DNA of 64,000 nucleotides from Marinobacter panjinensis (GTDB taxonomy: Bacteria; Pseudomonadota; Gammaproteobacteria; Pseudomonadales; Oleiphilaceae), in NCBI RefSeq assembly GCF_005298175.1, contig NZ_SZYH01000001.1, positions 3,038,001 to 3,102,000 on the forward strand. Reading direction: 5' to 3'. The number at the start of each line of letters is the position of its first letter. The first letter of the stretch is position 1. The notes under the pieces were generated by a model that was not told the origin of the DNA, made no database searches, and saw only the letters and a list, made by a program, of their open reading frames with translations. Shown one piece after another: positions 45,559-53,651 of the stretch. The translations under genes were made by a program, and so were the position numbers.

Positions 45559-46737
45559 CTACAGCACCAGCGAGGTAGCCAGGAACAGCATCAGGCCCAT
45601 GCCGATAATGTCGGTGAACGTGGTCAGGAAGATACTGCTGGCGGTGGCCGGGTCAGCGCCGAAGCGTTTGAGCAGCAGTGGCACCGCTACGCCGAAAATG
45701 CCGCTACCCATGCAGGCGCCGACCATGGCGATAAAGATGACCAGGCCAAGCATGGCCGGGTTGGCGGAGTCGGTGGTCACGGCGTAGGCGAACATGGCGA
45801 TGCCGGCAATGACGCCCACGGCGGCGCCATTGAGCGCGCCCAGCAGGATTTCCTTGCGCAGCAGCTGGCTGATCGGATAATCCTTGATTTGTCCCAGGGT
45901 GATACCCCGCAGGGTGATCGCCAGTGCCTGGCAGCCGGTGTTGCCGCTCTGCCCGGCAAGTACGGGCAGGAAGGCGGCCAGGGCGACGATCTGGGCGATG
46001 GTGCTCTCGAACATGCCTACCACGAAGGCAGCGGCGAAGGCAGTGATCAGATTTACCTGCAGCCAGGGGTGGCGCATGCGGAAGGCGGCGAGCACCGGTG
46101 TGTTGATCTGCTCCTCTTTCGCCACACCATACTGGGAGCCGGCCTGGGCGCTCAACTCTGTGGCGATGCGTTCATACAGCTTCCAGCCGCGCACCTCGCC
46201 GACCACGTGCTGTTGCTCGTCCACCACCGGGTACATCCGGTAGTGCCGGTAAAGCACCTCGCTGACTGCGTCCTCGACGCGTGTGTCCTGTTGAAAGGCG
46301 AAGGGCTCGGGCACCATGATGCTGGCCAGGGACTCGGAGGGCTTGGAGAGAATCAGGTCGCGCATGCCCACTACACCTACAAGGCGATCCTCGTTGGTGA
46401 CGAATATATAGCTGATCTCGGACACGTCGGCGCTTTTCACCATGAAGGTCAGCGCTTCGGCGACGGTATAGCTGTCCGGCAGCGTCGCCGTTGGCGGGGT
46501 CATCAACTCACCGATGGTTTCTTCCATGCCGGAGAGCACCGCGCGGGTGGCGGCGGCGTCCGGGGCGGCCACCTCGCCCAGGTGGGAGGCGATCACCAGC
46601 GCCTGTTCCGCAGGCAACCGGGAAAGAATGAACTGGATATCGTCTGCCGGCAGCCGGACCAGTTCCTCGGCGGCATCCCGGGGTGCCAGTTCGCGGATAT
46701 GCTCCACCCGCTCGGTCAGTCCCATACTGTGTGACAT
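45559..46737 (-). CDS. mgtE: MgtE-type magnesium transporter
   Basis: A 392-residue protein. A short N-terminal helical domain is followed by a CBS pair (about residues 75-200) with MTPPTATLPDSYTVAEALTF, and five membrane helices. The ion-path motif LAGQSGNTGCQALA corresponds to the family GNAGNQ segment. MgtE channels pass Mg2+ down its gradient, gated by cytosolic Mg2+ binding to the CBS domains. The N domain is shorter than usual (full length is about 450). ATG 46737 (MSHSMGLTERVEHI) is chosen over the longer frame. Its 3' end is the chromosomal border of the integron. Confidence 0.88.
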   Translation of the reverse strand: MSHSMGLTERVEHIRELAPRDAAEELVRLPADDIQFILSRLPAEQALVIASHLGEVAAPDAAATRAVLSGMEETIGELMTPPTATLPDSYTVAEALTFMVKSADVSEISYIFVTNEDRLVGVVGMRDLILSKPSESLASIMVPEPFAFQQDTRVEDAVSEVLYRHYRMYPVVDEQQHVVGEVRGWKLYERIATELSAQAGSQYGVAKEEQINTPVLAAFRMRHPWLQVNLITAFAAAFVVGMFESTIAQIVALAAFLPVLAGQSGNTGCQALAITLRGITLGQIKDYPISQLLRKEILLGALNGAAVGVIAGIAMFAYAVTTDSANPAMLGLVIFIAMVGACMGSGIFGVAVPLLLKRFGADPATASSIFLTTFTDIIGMGLMLFLATSLVL

Positions 46738-46818
46738 GTCTCGGTCCGCCCTCTGTGTCTGTATCCAGACTATAACAGGCGGCGCCACCGACGGCATGCC
46801 GCAGCCATCACAGTGGAA

Positions 46819-48138
46819 TCACGCTGATGGGCTTTCGGGTTTCCTGGTTTCCGTCACAGGCACCTTCAACATCAACAGAAAGCCAATGACCAGGAACACC
46901 AGGATGGTGCTCATACCCCAGCGCTGGCTGTCGGTAACCGCGGTAACCCAGCCTACCAGCAAGGGGCCCGCAAACGCGGTGGCTTTGCCGGAAAAGGCGA
47001 ACAGGCCGAACATCTGGGTTTGCAGGTGGGGTGGGGCTACGCGGGCCAGGTGGGAACGGCTGGCGGATTGCAGTGGCCCCACGAAAATGCCCAGGATCAT
47101 GCCCCAAACCCAGAACGCCGTAGTGCCGTCTACCACCAGGATACCCAGCGCACTGGTGCCCAGCCCTGCCAGCGATAGCAGGATGGTGTTGCGACCGCCA
47201 AGAGCATCGTCAATCCAGGCAAAACCCAGGGCGCCCAGCCCGGCCGTTACGTTCAGGGCAATGGCGAATTGCAGCACTTCCGTGGAGCCCATGTTGAAGG
47301 TGCCGGCGGCGTATACACCGCCGAACGTAAAGATGGTGGCCAGGCCGTCGGTGTAAAGCATGCGGGCAATCAGAAAACGCACGATGTCTTTGTACCGACG
47401 AACGTGGGCGATGGACTCTTTCAGTTGTACGAATCCGGCCCGGGTGGCGGCTGCCAGGCCCAGGCCGGTGGATGGACGGTCAGGAATGAAGAAAAAGGCC
47501 GGGAGGGCGAACACCAGGTACCAGACAGCAACGAGAACGAAGGTGGCGCGCACGTGCTCGGCTTCGTCCCGGTTCAGGTTGAACAGGGTGGCATCGGTTT
47601 CGATAAAACCGTACAGCGCTACCACCAGGCTCAGAACACCCCCGACATAACCCAGCCCCCAGGCCCAGCCAGACCAGCGCCCGGTGCGTTCCGGGCTGGC
47701 CAGGTCCGGCAGCATGGAGTTGTAGAAAATGAAGGCGAATTCCGCACCAAGGGTGCCGAGGCCCACCCACAGGGCAGCGTTCCAGAACTGGTCCTGTTCC
47801 GGCGTGACGGTCCACAGCATGGCGCAGGAAACCACACACAACAGGGTAAAGGTGATAAACCAGGGTTTGCGTCGGCCCGACTGGTCGGCAATGGCGCCGA
47901 GAATGGGCGCAAGGATAGCGATAATCACGCCGGAAATGCCCACGATATAGCCCCAGGCCTCGGTACCTTTCACCTCGTTCTGCATCACTGACACACTGAA
48001 GTACTGGGCAAACACAAAGGTGAGGATGATGGTGAAAAAGGCGCTGTTGGCCCAGTCGTAAAAGGCCCAGGACCAGAGTGCGCGTTTGTCTTCCTGCTGC
48101 GCGCGCGAGGGCTGGGCTAAGGGCGTTTGCGGTGGCAT
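46819..48138 (-). CDS. MFS transporter, UMF1 (Atg22-like) family
   Basis: A 439-residue protein with about 12 membrane helices. The N-terminal motif WSWAFYDWANSAFFTII is the hallmark of the UMF1/Atg22-like subfamily, related to vacuolar amino-acid exporters. The bacterial substrate is unknown. It lies between mgtE and ogt, all on the minus strand but with larger gaps, so co-transcription is not certain. Confidence 0.85.
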   Translation of the reverse strand: MPPQTPLAQPSRAQQEDKRALWSWAFYDWANSAFFTIILTFVFAQYFSVSVMQNEVKGTEAWGYIVGISGVIIAILAPILGAIADQSGRRKPWFITFTLLCVVSCAMLWTVTPEQDQFWNAALWVGLGTLGAEFAFIFYNSMLPDLASPERTGRWSGWAWGLGYVGGVLSLVVALYGFIETDATLFNLNRDEAEHVRATFVLVAVWYLVFALPAFFFIPDRPSTGLGLAAATRAGFVQLKESIAHVRRYKDIVRFLIARMLYTDGLATIFTFGGVYAAGTFNMGSTEVLQFAIALNVTAGLGALGFAWIDDALGGRNTILLSLAGLGTSALGILVVDGTTAFWVWGMILGIFVGPLQSASRSHLARVAPPHLQTQMFGLFAFSGKATAFAGPLLVGWVTAVTDSQRWGMSTILVFLVIGFLLMLKVPVTETRKPESPSA

Positions 48139-48221
48139 GCGGGCGGGGCTCCTGTTCCTTGCAAGGGATATCCGTGCGCTGATTGTCGCCGTTATCGGTG
48201 CCGATGCCCAGCCCTGTCTGG

Positions 48222-48743
48222 TTAAACCGCCTTCAGGCTCTCAGCCTCATGGTCGAGCAGCCAGGCCTTGCGTTCCAGGCCGCCGGCGTAACCGGTTAGT
48301 GTACCGTCAGCACCGATTACACGGTGGCAGGGGATCAGGATGGCCACCGGGTTGAGGGCATTGGCCCGCGCTACGGCACGCACGGCCCTGGGGTTACCCA
48401 GAGTTTCGGCCAGCGCCCGGTAGGAGCAGGGCTTTCCCGTGGGAATGCCGGTGAGCCCCTGCCACACCTGTTGCTGGAAGTCGGTCCCGGTTAACCGGAG
48501 ATCGTTCCATGGCAGCGGCTGCAAGACCCCGGCGAAGTAGGCCTCCAGCCACTGCGTAATGGCTTCGGGGGCGGACCGGGGCTGTTCCTGCCATTGGGCG
48601 TCACGGAAGCGCCGTGTTTGCAGGGTGTGCATGCGCTCGTCGTTGCCGTCAAAGTCCAGGTGAACGAGTTTGCCGTCTACCGTGGCCAGGCTGAGTGGGC
48701 CAATGGGGCTGGGAAAGCGGCTGACAGTGATTGTTGTGCTCAT
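48222..48743 (-). CDS. ogt: Methylated-DNA-protein-cysteine methyltransferase
   Basis: A 173-residue suicide repair enzyme. The acceptor Cys is in the canonical ILIPCHRVIG motif, and the helix-turn-helix region carries GLTGIPTGKPCSYRALAETLG. It removes O6-alkyl groups from guanine. ATG 48743 overlaps the stop of the Ada-AlkA gene by 4 bp (ATGA), so both are made from one mRNA. It supplies the methyltransferase activity that the upstream fusion lacks. Confidence 0.93.
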   Translation of the reverse strand: MSTTITVSRFPSPIGPLSLATVDGKLVHLDFDGNDERMHTLQTRRFRDAQWQEQPRSAPEAITQWLEAYFAGVLQPLPWNDLRLTGTDFQQQVWQGLTGIPTGKPCSYRALAETLGNPRAVRAVARANALNPVAILIPCHRVIGADGTLTGYAGGLERKAWLLDHEAESLKAV

Positions 48744-50254
48744 GACATTGTCTCCTCCCGGGCTGGGTGGGTGGCCAGTGATGTCCACAGGTACTGGGCT
48801 GCATAGGCCCGCCATGGACGCCAGCGCTCGGCGTAATGGGTTAGAGCCTTGGCGTTTGTCGGGCCACCAAGATGGGCAGAGGCCTTGAGTATGCCCAGGT
48901 CGCTTGCCGGGAACGCATCCGGATCGCCCAGGCCACGAAGTGCCAGGTAATTGAGTGTCCAGGGGCCGATACCACGCAGGGTGGCCAGTTGCTCCAGCAG
49001 GGTGTTGCCGTCCAGTTCGGCAAAACCGGGCTCGGCAAACCGGGCCGCGACTTGTGCCAGGGTGTCTGCGCGGTTACGGGGCAGCCCTATGTTGATTGGC
49101 GGCTGGTCTGCTATCGCTTCTGGCTGCGGGAATCGGTGGGTGATTCCTGTACCAGCCGTCAATTCATCAGGAAGTGGGGTGCCCTGGCTGGCAACCAGCC
49201 TGCCTGCAAGCGTGCGGGCGGCGGCAATGGATATCTGTTGTCCCAGGACAGCCCGAAGAGCGAATTCAAACCGGTCCCAGCAACCAGGTACCCTCAGGCC
49301 GGGATGTTGCGCAACCAGAGGTTGCAACAGTGGGTCCTGGGACAGGTGGTCGGTGATGCCGGGAAGGTCGGCATCCAGATCAAACAACCGGCGTACTTGC
49401 GCGCTTACCTCCAGGATGGCCTGGCGTGCCGGACCCCGCAGGATAACCTGCACGCCCTGCGGGGTGGTTTGCGGGCGGCAGATTACCAGCCCTGGTTGCC
49501 CCCGCACAGACACGGATCGCGCGTAATACTGTTTGCCCACCGCCTCCAGCCCGGGAATGGCGCGGGCGCGGAAATAAGTCAGCAATTGGTCGCCGTCAAA
49601 GGGCGAGCGTGCCTGGAGGAACAGTACAAGGTCGTCGCGGGCTGGCAAAAAGGGGGCGTCGGGAGTGTGCGGGGCATCGTTTGCAATGGGTTTAAGCCCA
49701 CGACGGTAGGCCGTGGGCGCGTCGCCATAGGTTTCTTTCAGAGTGTGATTGAAGCGGCGCAAGCTGCCAAAGCCGGCGATATCAGCAATTTCGGTCATGC
49801 TCAGGTTGCTGTCCACGAGAAGCTGTCGGGCTCGTAACAGGCGCCGGGCCTGGGCATGTTGCTGTGGGTTCACTCCGGTGTGGCGCTTGTAGAGCTGGCG
49901 CAGGTAGCGATCGGTAATGCCAAGGCGCTCCGCCAGGTCGGATACCGTGCCTGTGTCCAGGGCGCCCTCCTCCACAAGCCGCACAGCTCGTGCCAGCGTG
50001 GTATGAACGCCGGCAGCTGCGGGGCTGCCAGGAGCCGCTTCAGGACGGCACCGCAGGCAGGGGCGGAAACCATTGGCCATGGCGGTTTCTGCTGATGGGT
50101 AAAAGCGCACATTGTCCCGCTTTGGGGTAACAGCGGGGCAGATCGGGCGGCAGAAAATTCCGGTGGTCAGCACAGCGGTGTAGAAGCGCCCGTCGAAACG
50201 GGGGTCCCGGGTTTTCAGTGCCTGATAGCAGAGGTCGTCAGTCAGTGTGTCCAT
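48740..50254 (-). CDS. Ada-type regulator fused to AlkA DNA-3-methyladenine glycosylase
   Basis: A 504-residue fusion. The N-terminal Ada zinc domain with methyl-accepting cysteines (FCRPICPAV ... CLRCRPEA) is followed by an AraC-type DNA-binding domain (about residues 90-180). The AlkA N-domain and HhH-GPD glycosylase domain follow (GQQISIAAARTLAGRL, LRGIGPWTLNYLALRGLGDPD with the catalytic Asp). It should sense methyl phosphotriesters, activate alkylation repair genes and excise alkylated bases. The second Ada domain (O6-methylguanine transferase) is replaced by the coupled ogt gene. ATG 50254 gives a start like related proteins. Confidence 0.92.
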   Translation of the reverse strand: MDTLTDDLCYQALKTRDPRFDGRFYTAVLTTGIFCRPICPAVTPKRDNVRFYPSAETAMANGFRPCLRCRPEAAPGSPAAAGVHTTLARAVRLVEEGALDTGTVSDLAERLGITDRYLRQLYKRHTGVNPQQHAQARRLLRARQLLVDSNLSMTEIADIAGFGSLRRFNHTLKETYGDAPTAYRRGLKPIANDAPHTPDAPFLPARDDLVLFLQARSPFDGDQLLTYFRARAIPGLEAVGKQYYARSVSVRGQPGLVICRPQTTPQGVQVILRGPARQAILEVSAQVRRLFDLDADLPGITDHLSQDPLLQPLVAQHPGLRVPGCWDRFEFALRAVLGQQISIAAARTLAGRLVASQGTPLPDELTAGTGITHRFPQPEAIADQPPINIGLPRNRADTLAQVAARFAEPGFAELDGNTLLEQLATLRGIGPWTLNYLALRGLGDPDAFPASDLGILKASAHLGGPTNAKALTHYAERWRPWRAYAAQYLWTSLATHPAREETMS

Positions 50255-50378
50255 GTCTGGAAGTGTACCAGTGCGGCGCGGGAAAACTCGCCGAATTCGG
50301 AACTGATGCTTTTCAAACATCCCCGCGCCAAGAGCTGTTTTCCGGGCTTTACTTCCACACTACAAACCGAGTGACAGC

Positions 50379-52127
50379 TTACCTCTGCCAGTCGCCGGGT
50401 GTTGGCGTGGTAAACCACTCAACCTTCTTCGGTGGCGCGCAGCTGGGCTCCATGTGTTTGTCACTGAGCAAAAGATAGCTCTCCCGGTGTGCGGTACCCA
50501 GAAAAATAGCCCCTTTATCGGTGAAGCACCGAAGATCATGATGGTCTTCGACAATAAGGTAGCTGTCCGCCGTTTTGCTCATCCACAGCCAAGCATTGCG
50601 CTCTTCCTGTTCACGGTTGCTGAAATAGCTGAAATGCGTGAAATCGAGCCGGGAGAACAGGATGAACTGTTCCTTGAAATCAATCATGCCGATCTGTGCA
50701 TTGGACGGAATTTTTTGTTCAGCGGCAGCAAGAATATTGCGAGGGGTACGCAGGGGTTCGAGAATGCGATAACCCCAGGTTGTGTAGAGCAACCAGCTGA
50801 CCATCAGAGCAATAAAGAAGCGCCCCAGCGCCTCAGTGCGCCAGAATACGCCGAGACTCAACAGCCATATCATGCCAACGCTGAAGACCAGTGTTCCGGC
50901 TTCATGCAGGCGCGCCGGGTCCTGGCTGTAATCAGACACTTTTTTAACCAGTCCCGGGTGATCGTTCCAGGCCATGATGCCCACGCTTATCAGGGCAATG
51001 GCGAGCAGCAAATGCAGCCCCGTCAGTATTGGTGGAAACCACCGGGCTGGCTGCCGGGTGCTCAGTGCCGGTGCAATGGCCAGGGCGAGCATGGGTAATG
51101 CCGGCAGGACATACACCCCACGTTTGCCTGGGCTGATACTGAAAAACACGATAACCAGAACGATCCAGGCCAATAGAACCATGATAACCGGGCGTTGCCG
51201 GATCGTTTCTGCCATTGGTCTTAGCAAGCCCAGCAGCAATAACGGTAGCGGGAACCAGAGTGAGGGAATGACACTGGTCAGGTAGTAATGCCAGGGCTGG
51301 ATATGGCCCCACGAGTCTGCATAACGTTCGCCGGTCTGCTTGAACAGAATGTTGTCTCTGTAGGCGAGAGCTTCTTCTGTGCCCAGGCTGTTCACATAGA
51401 GCACCATGGGGATCAGCCAAGCTGCGACGACAGCGAGCATGGCCAGTGGGCCGAGGGCGCAGCGCCAGGTGAGTGTGTCGGAAAAAAGCTGGCGGTTCCG
51501 CAGCCCGAGTACCAGAATCGGGATAAGCATGAATGCGGGCAGAAACCCGACACCCTTGGTGATAATTCCGAGCCCCATGAATGCCCAGGCGGCAAAATAC
51601 CAGCCCCAGGCCGGTCCAGTGAAAAAATGCCGGATCAGGCCATAGCAGGCGACGGTAATCCAGCAGGCTACCATGGCATCGATCTGGGCCTTCTGGGCCT
51701 GAATCAGAAACTGCGGTGCGAGCATCAACAGCAACACGGCGATGGTGCCGGTACGCGGGTTCCATAGCCTTGCACCCAGATCAAATACCAGCCCCAGGGT
51801 CAGCAGGCTGCAAAGTGCATTCGGCAGCAGGAAGGCGACTTTCAGGCTGCCAGTTAACCAATAGAACAGGGCAATGCTCCACATGAAGACGGGAGGCTTG
51901 TCCGGATAGAGCTCGCCCCCTCTCATGGGGATCAGCCAGTTACCGGAAGCCACCATCTCCCTGGCGACCTCGGCAAAGCGCGGTTCGTCGGCAGGCCACG
52001 GGGATCGCAGACCGATGCCGGTGAGGATCATCACTGCGGCGAATGCCAGCAGCACCAGCAGTAGCCGGTTCCGCGAAAGGTTGAAAACGTATTCGGGGAG
52101 ATGGCGAACAAAGGGTGATGCGGGCAT
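50379..52127 (-). CDS. ArnT-like glycosyltransferase, family 39
   Basis: A 582-residue membrane glycosyltransferase with about 11-12 helices. The first extracytoplasmic loop carries the acidic catalytic motif SPWPADEPRFAEVAREM, as in ArnT/PMT enzymes. They transfer a sugar from a polyprenyl phosphate to lipid A or protein in the periplasm. The C-terminal about 150 residues form a soluble domain. It is the last gene of a GT2-TVP38-GT39 operon preceded by a PmrA-like box, so lipid A decoration is likely. The Ara4N biosynthesis genes are absent here, so a different sugar is possible. Confidence 0.87.
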   Translation of the reverse strand: MPASPFVRHLPEYVFNLSRNRLLLVLLAFAAVMILTGIGLRSPWPADEPRFAEVAREMVASGNWLIPMRGGELYPDKPPVFMWSIALFYWLTGSLKVAFLLPNALCSLLTLGLVFDLGARLWNPRTGTIAVLLLMLAPQFLIQAQKAQIDAMVACWITVACYGLIRHFFTGPAWGWYFAAWAFMGLGIITKGVGFLPAFMLIPILVLGLRNRQLFSDTLTWRCALGPLAMLAVVAAWLIPMVLYVNSLGTEEALAYRDNILFKQTGERYADSWGHIQPWHYYLTSVIPSLWFPLPLLLLGLLRPMAETIRQRPVIMVLLAWIVLVIVFFSISPGKRGVYVLPALPMLALAIAPALSTRQPARWFPPILTGLHLLLAIALISVGIMAWNDHPGLVKKVSDYSQDPARLHEAGTLVFSVGMIWLLSLGVFWRTEALGRFFIALMVSWLLYTTWGYRILEPLRTPRNILAAAEQKIPSNAQIGMIDFKEQFILFSRLDFTHFSYFSNREQEERNAWLWMSKTADSYLIVEDHHDLRCFTDKGAIFLGTAHRESYLLLSDKHMEPSCAPPKKVEWFTTPTPGDWQR

Positions 52128-52136
52128 GGTCCAGTC

Positions 52137-52805
52137 TCAGGGATGATCAGAAACAGAGTCGGCCAGGTCTCGGGCCCTGTGATTCCGGTAGAGTGATGCC
52201 CCCATCAGTGAGGCCAGGGCAAACAGAACAATACTGAGCAGCAGCTGGTAACGGTCGGCGTTGCCGATCCCGGATCCGGCCAGGGCGAAAATCGCCATTT
52301 GGGGCAGGTATCCGAGCGTGCTCCCTATCAGAAACGGGACGAAACGGATGCCGGAGCAACCGGCCACCAGATTGGTCAGCAGATTGCTACCTACCGGCAG
52401 CAGGCGAACCATCACTATTTTCTGCAGGGTCTGCTCGCGAAACAGGTCATCAAACCGACGCATCTGGTGACTGAAGCGGAGGCTCAGCGAGTCGCGCAGC
52501 AGCCAACGAGCGGCAAAAAAACAGCCGCTGGCGCCGATGGCCGTTGCCAGTGATGAAAGTAACGCGCCGTTGATGCTTCCGAGGGCAAACCCCATTGCAA
52601 ATGCGAGCACTTGCCGGGGCGCGCCGAGGCCGGTGAACACAGCACCGGCCACTGTGATAAACACAATGCCGGCCGCTCCGTGGCTGCCGAGGTAGCTGGC
52701 CAACCGGTTTTCATCGGTCAGGACGTTCAACCAGCCGGCATCAAAGGCCAGGTAGCCCACCAATGCCAATGCTGCGAAGAACAGCCCGCGGGCGAGGTTC
52801 TGCAT
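52137..52805 (-). CDS. TVP38/TMEM64-family membrane protein
   Basis: A 222-residue inner-membrane protein with five or six helices. The conserved middle part is VFTGLGAPRQVLAFAMGFALG ending with the FFAARWLLRD region, and RLLPVGSNLLTNLVAG follows. The family relates to DedA proteins, proposed lipid scramblases or polyprenyl-phosphate transporters. Its place between two polyprenyl-sugar enzymes suggests that it moves the lipid-linked sugar. It lies 1 bp after the GT2 gene and 9 bp before the GT39 gene. Confidence 0.85.
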   Translation of the reverse strand: MQNLARGLFFAALALVGYLAFDAGWLNVLTDENRLASYLGSHGAAGIVFITVAGAVFTGLGAPRQVLAFAMGFALGSINGALLSSLATAIGASGCFFAARWLLRDSLSLRFSHQMRRFDDLFREQTLQKIVMVRLLPVGSNLLTNLVAGCSGIRFVPFLIGSTLGYLPQMAIFALAGSGIGNADRYQLLLSIVLFALASLMGASLYRNHRARDLADSVSDHP

Positions 52806-52806
52806 G

Positions 52807-53553
52807 TCAGACTGCTTGCGAATCCAGAATCCGGGAAATGACGGGCACCCGGGTCCTGCGCAATAGCCACATGACGCCTATAAGATCGAGGATGCCGGCC
52901 CAGGTCCGGTTCCAGGCGCTGTACTTGGACACACCACCATTGCGCGGCCGATGATTGACTTCCACAACTCTGATTTCACCGCCAATCGCCTTGACCAGCG
53001 CGGGTATGAACCGATGGCCATGGTCGAACCAGGGCAGTTTGAGGAAGGTATCCCGTGGAAACAGCTTGAGCCCGCACCCCGTGTCCGGAACACCATCGTG
53101 CAGCAAGGCATTACGAACCCGGTTGGCAAGCCGCGACTGGAGACGTTTCCAGGCGGTGTCTTTGCGCTTTTTGCGATAGCCGGCGATGCAGAAGTCGGGT
53201 GCCAGGATCGTATTGGCTTTTTGCAGCAGCGCGGGTATGTCGGCCGGGTCGTTCTGGCCGTCGCCGTCCATCGTTACGATCAGGCGACCGCTGGCGTGCC
53301 TGATGCCGGTGGCGAGGGCTCCGCTCTGGCCGATACTCCGCTCGTGCCGGACTGTCACCAGCCGGCCACAGGCGGCTTGGGCCGCTTTCAATGCCGTGTC
53401 CAGCGTCTGGTCACTGCTGCCATCGTCAACCAGAACCACTTCAAAGCCCCGGTAATCCTGCATCACATCAAAGGCTTCGGTCAGCAGGCTGGCGATGTTT
53501 GTCTGTTCGTCCCTGGCGGGGATCACCATTGATAGCGTTTGTTCCTGGCTCAT
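52807..53553 (-). CDS. Family 2 glycosyltransferase (polyprenyl-phosphate sugar synthase type)
   Basis: A 248-residue soluble or peripheral GT-A enzyme. It opens LSMVIPARDEQTNIASLL, with VLVDDGSSDQT and the metal-binding VTMDGDGQNDPADIPAL. It resembles dolichol-phosphate mannose synthase, ArnC and FlmF-like enzymes but lacks their C-terminal membrane helices. It would load a sugar onto undecaprenyl phosphate for the ArnT-like enzyme. It is the first gene of the operon; a PmrA-like box lies about 80 bp upstream. Confidence 0.87.
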   Translation of the reverse strand: MSQEQTLSMVIPARDEQTNIASLLTEAFDVMQDYRGFEVVLVDDGSSDQTLDTALKAAQAACGRLVTVRHERSIGQSGALATGIRHASGRLIVTMDGDGQNDPADIPALLQKANTILAPDFCIAGYRKKRKDTAWKRLQSRLANRVRNALLHDGVPDTGCGLKLFPRDTFLKLPWFDHGHRFIPALVKAIGGEIRVVEVNHRPRNGGVSKYSAWNRTWAGILDLIGVMWLLRRTRVPVISRILDSQAV

Positions 53554-53634
53554 AAAGGCATTCCTTCGGTAGCAGGCGTGGCATCGGGGCCGGCTTTGGC
53601 CCCATCGTCAGGAACTGCAGTATCCGCCTGCAAC

Positions 53635-53651
53635 CTTAATTCAACCTTAAG
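53635..53651. promoter_or_regulatory. PmrA-box-like site upstream of the GT2 operon
   Basis: CTTAAT-N5-CTTAAG matches the published PmrA consensus YTTAAK-N5-YTTAAK. It overlaps the stop codon of the sensor kinase gene and lies about 82 bp upstream of the GT2 start. Confidence 0.75.
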
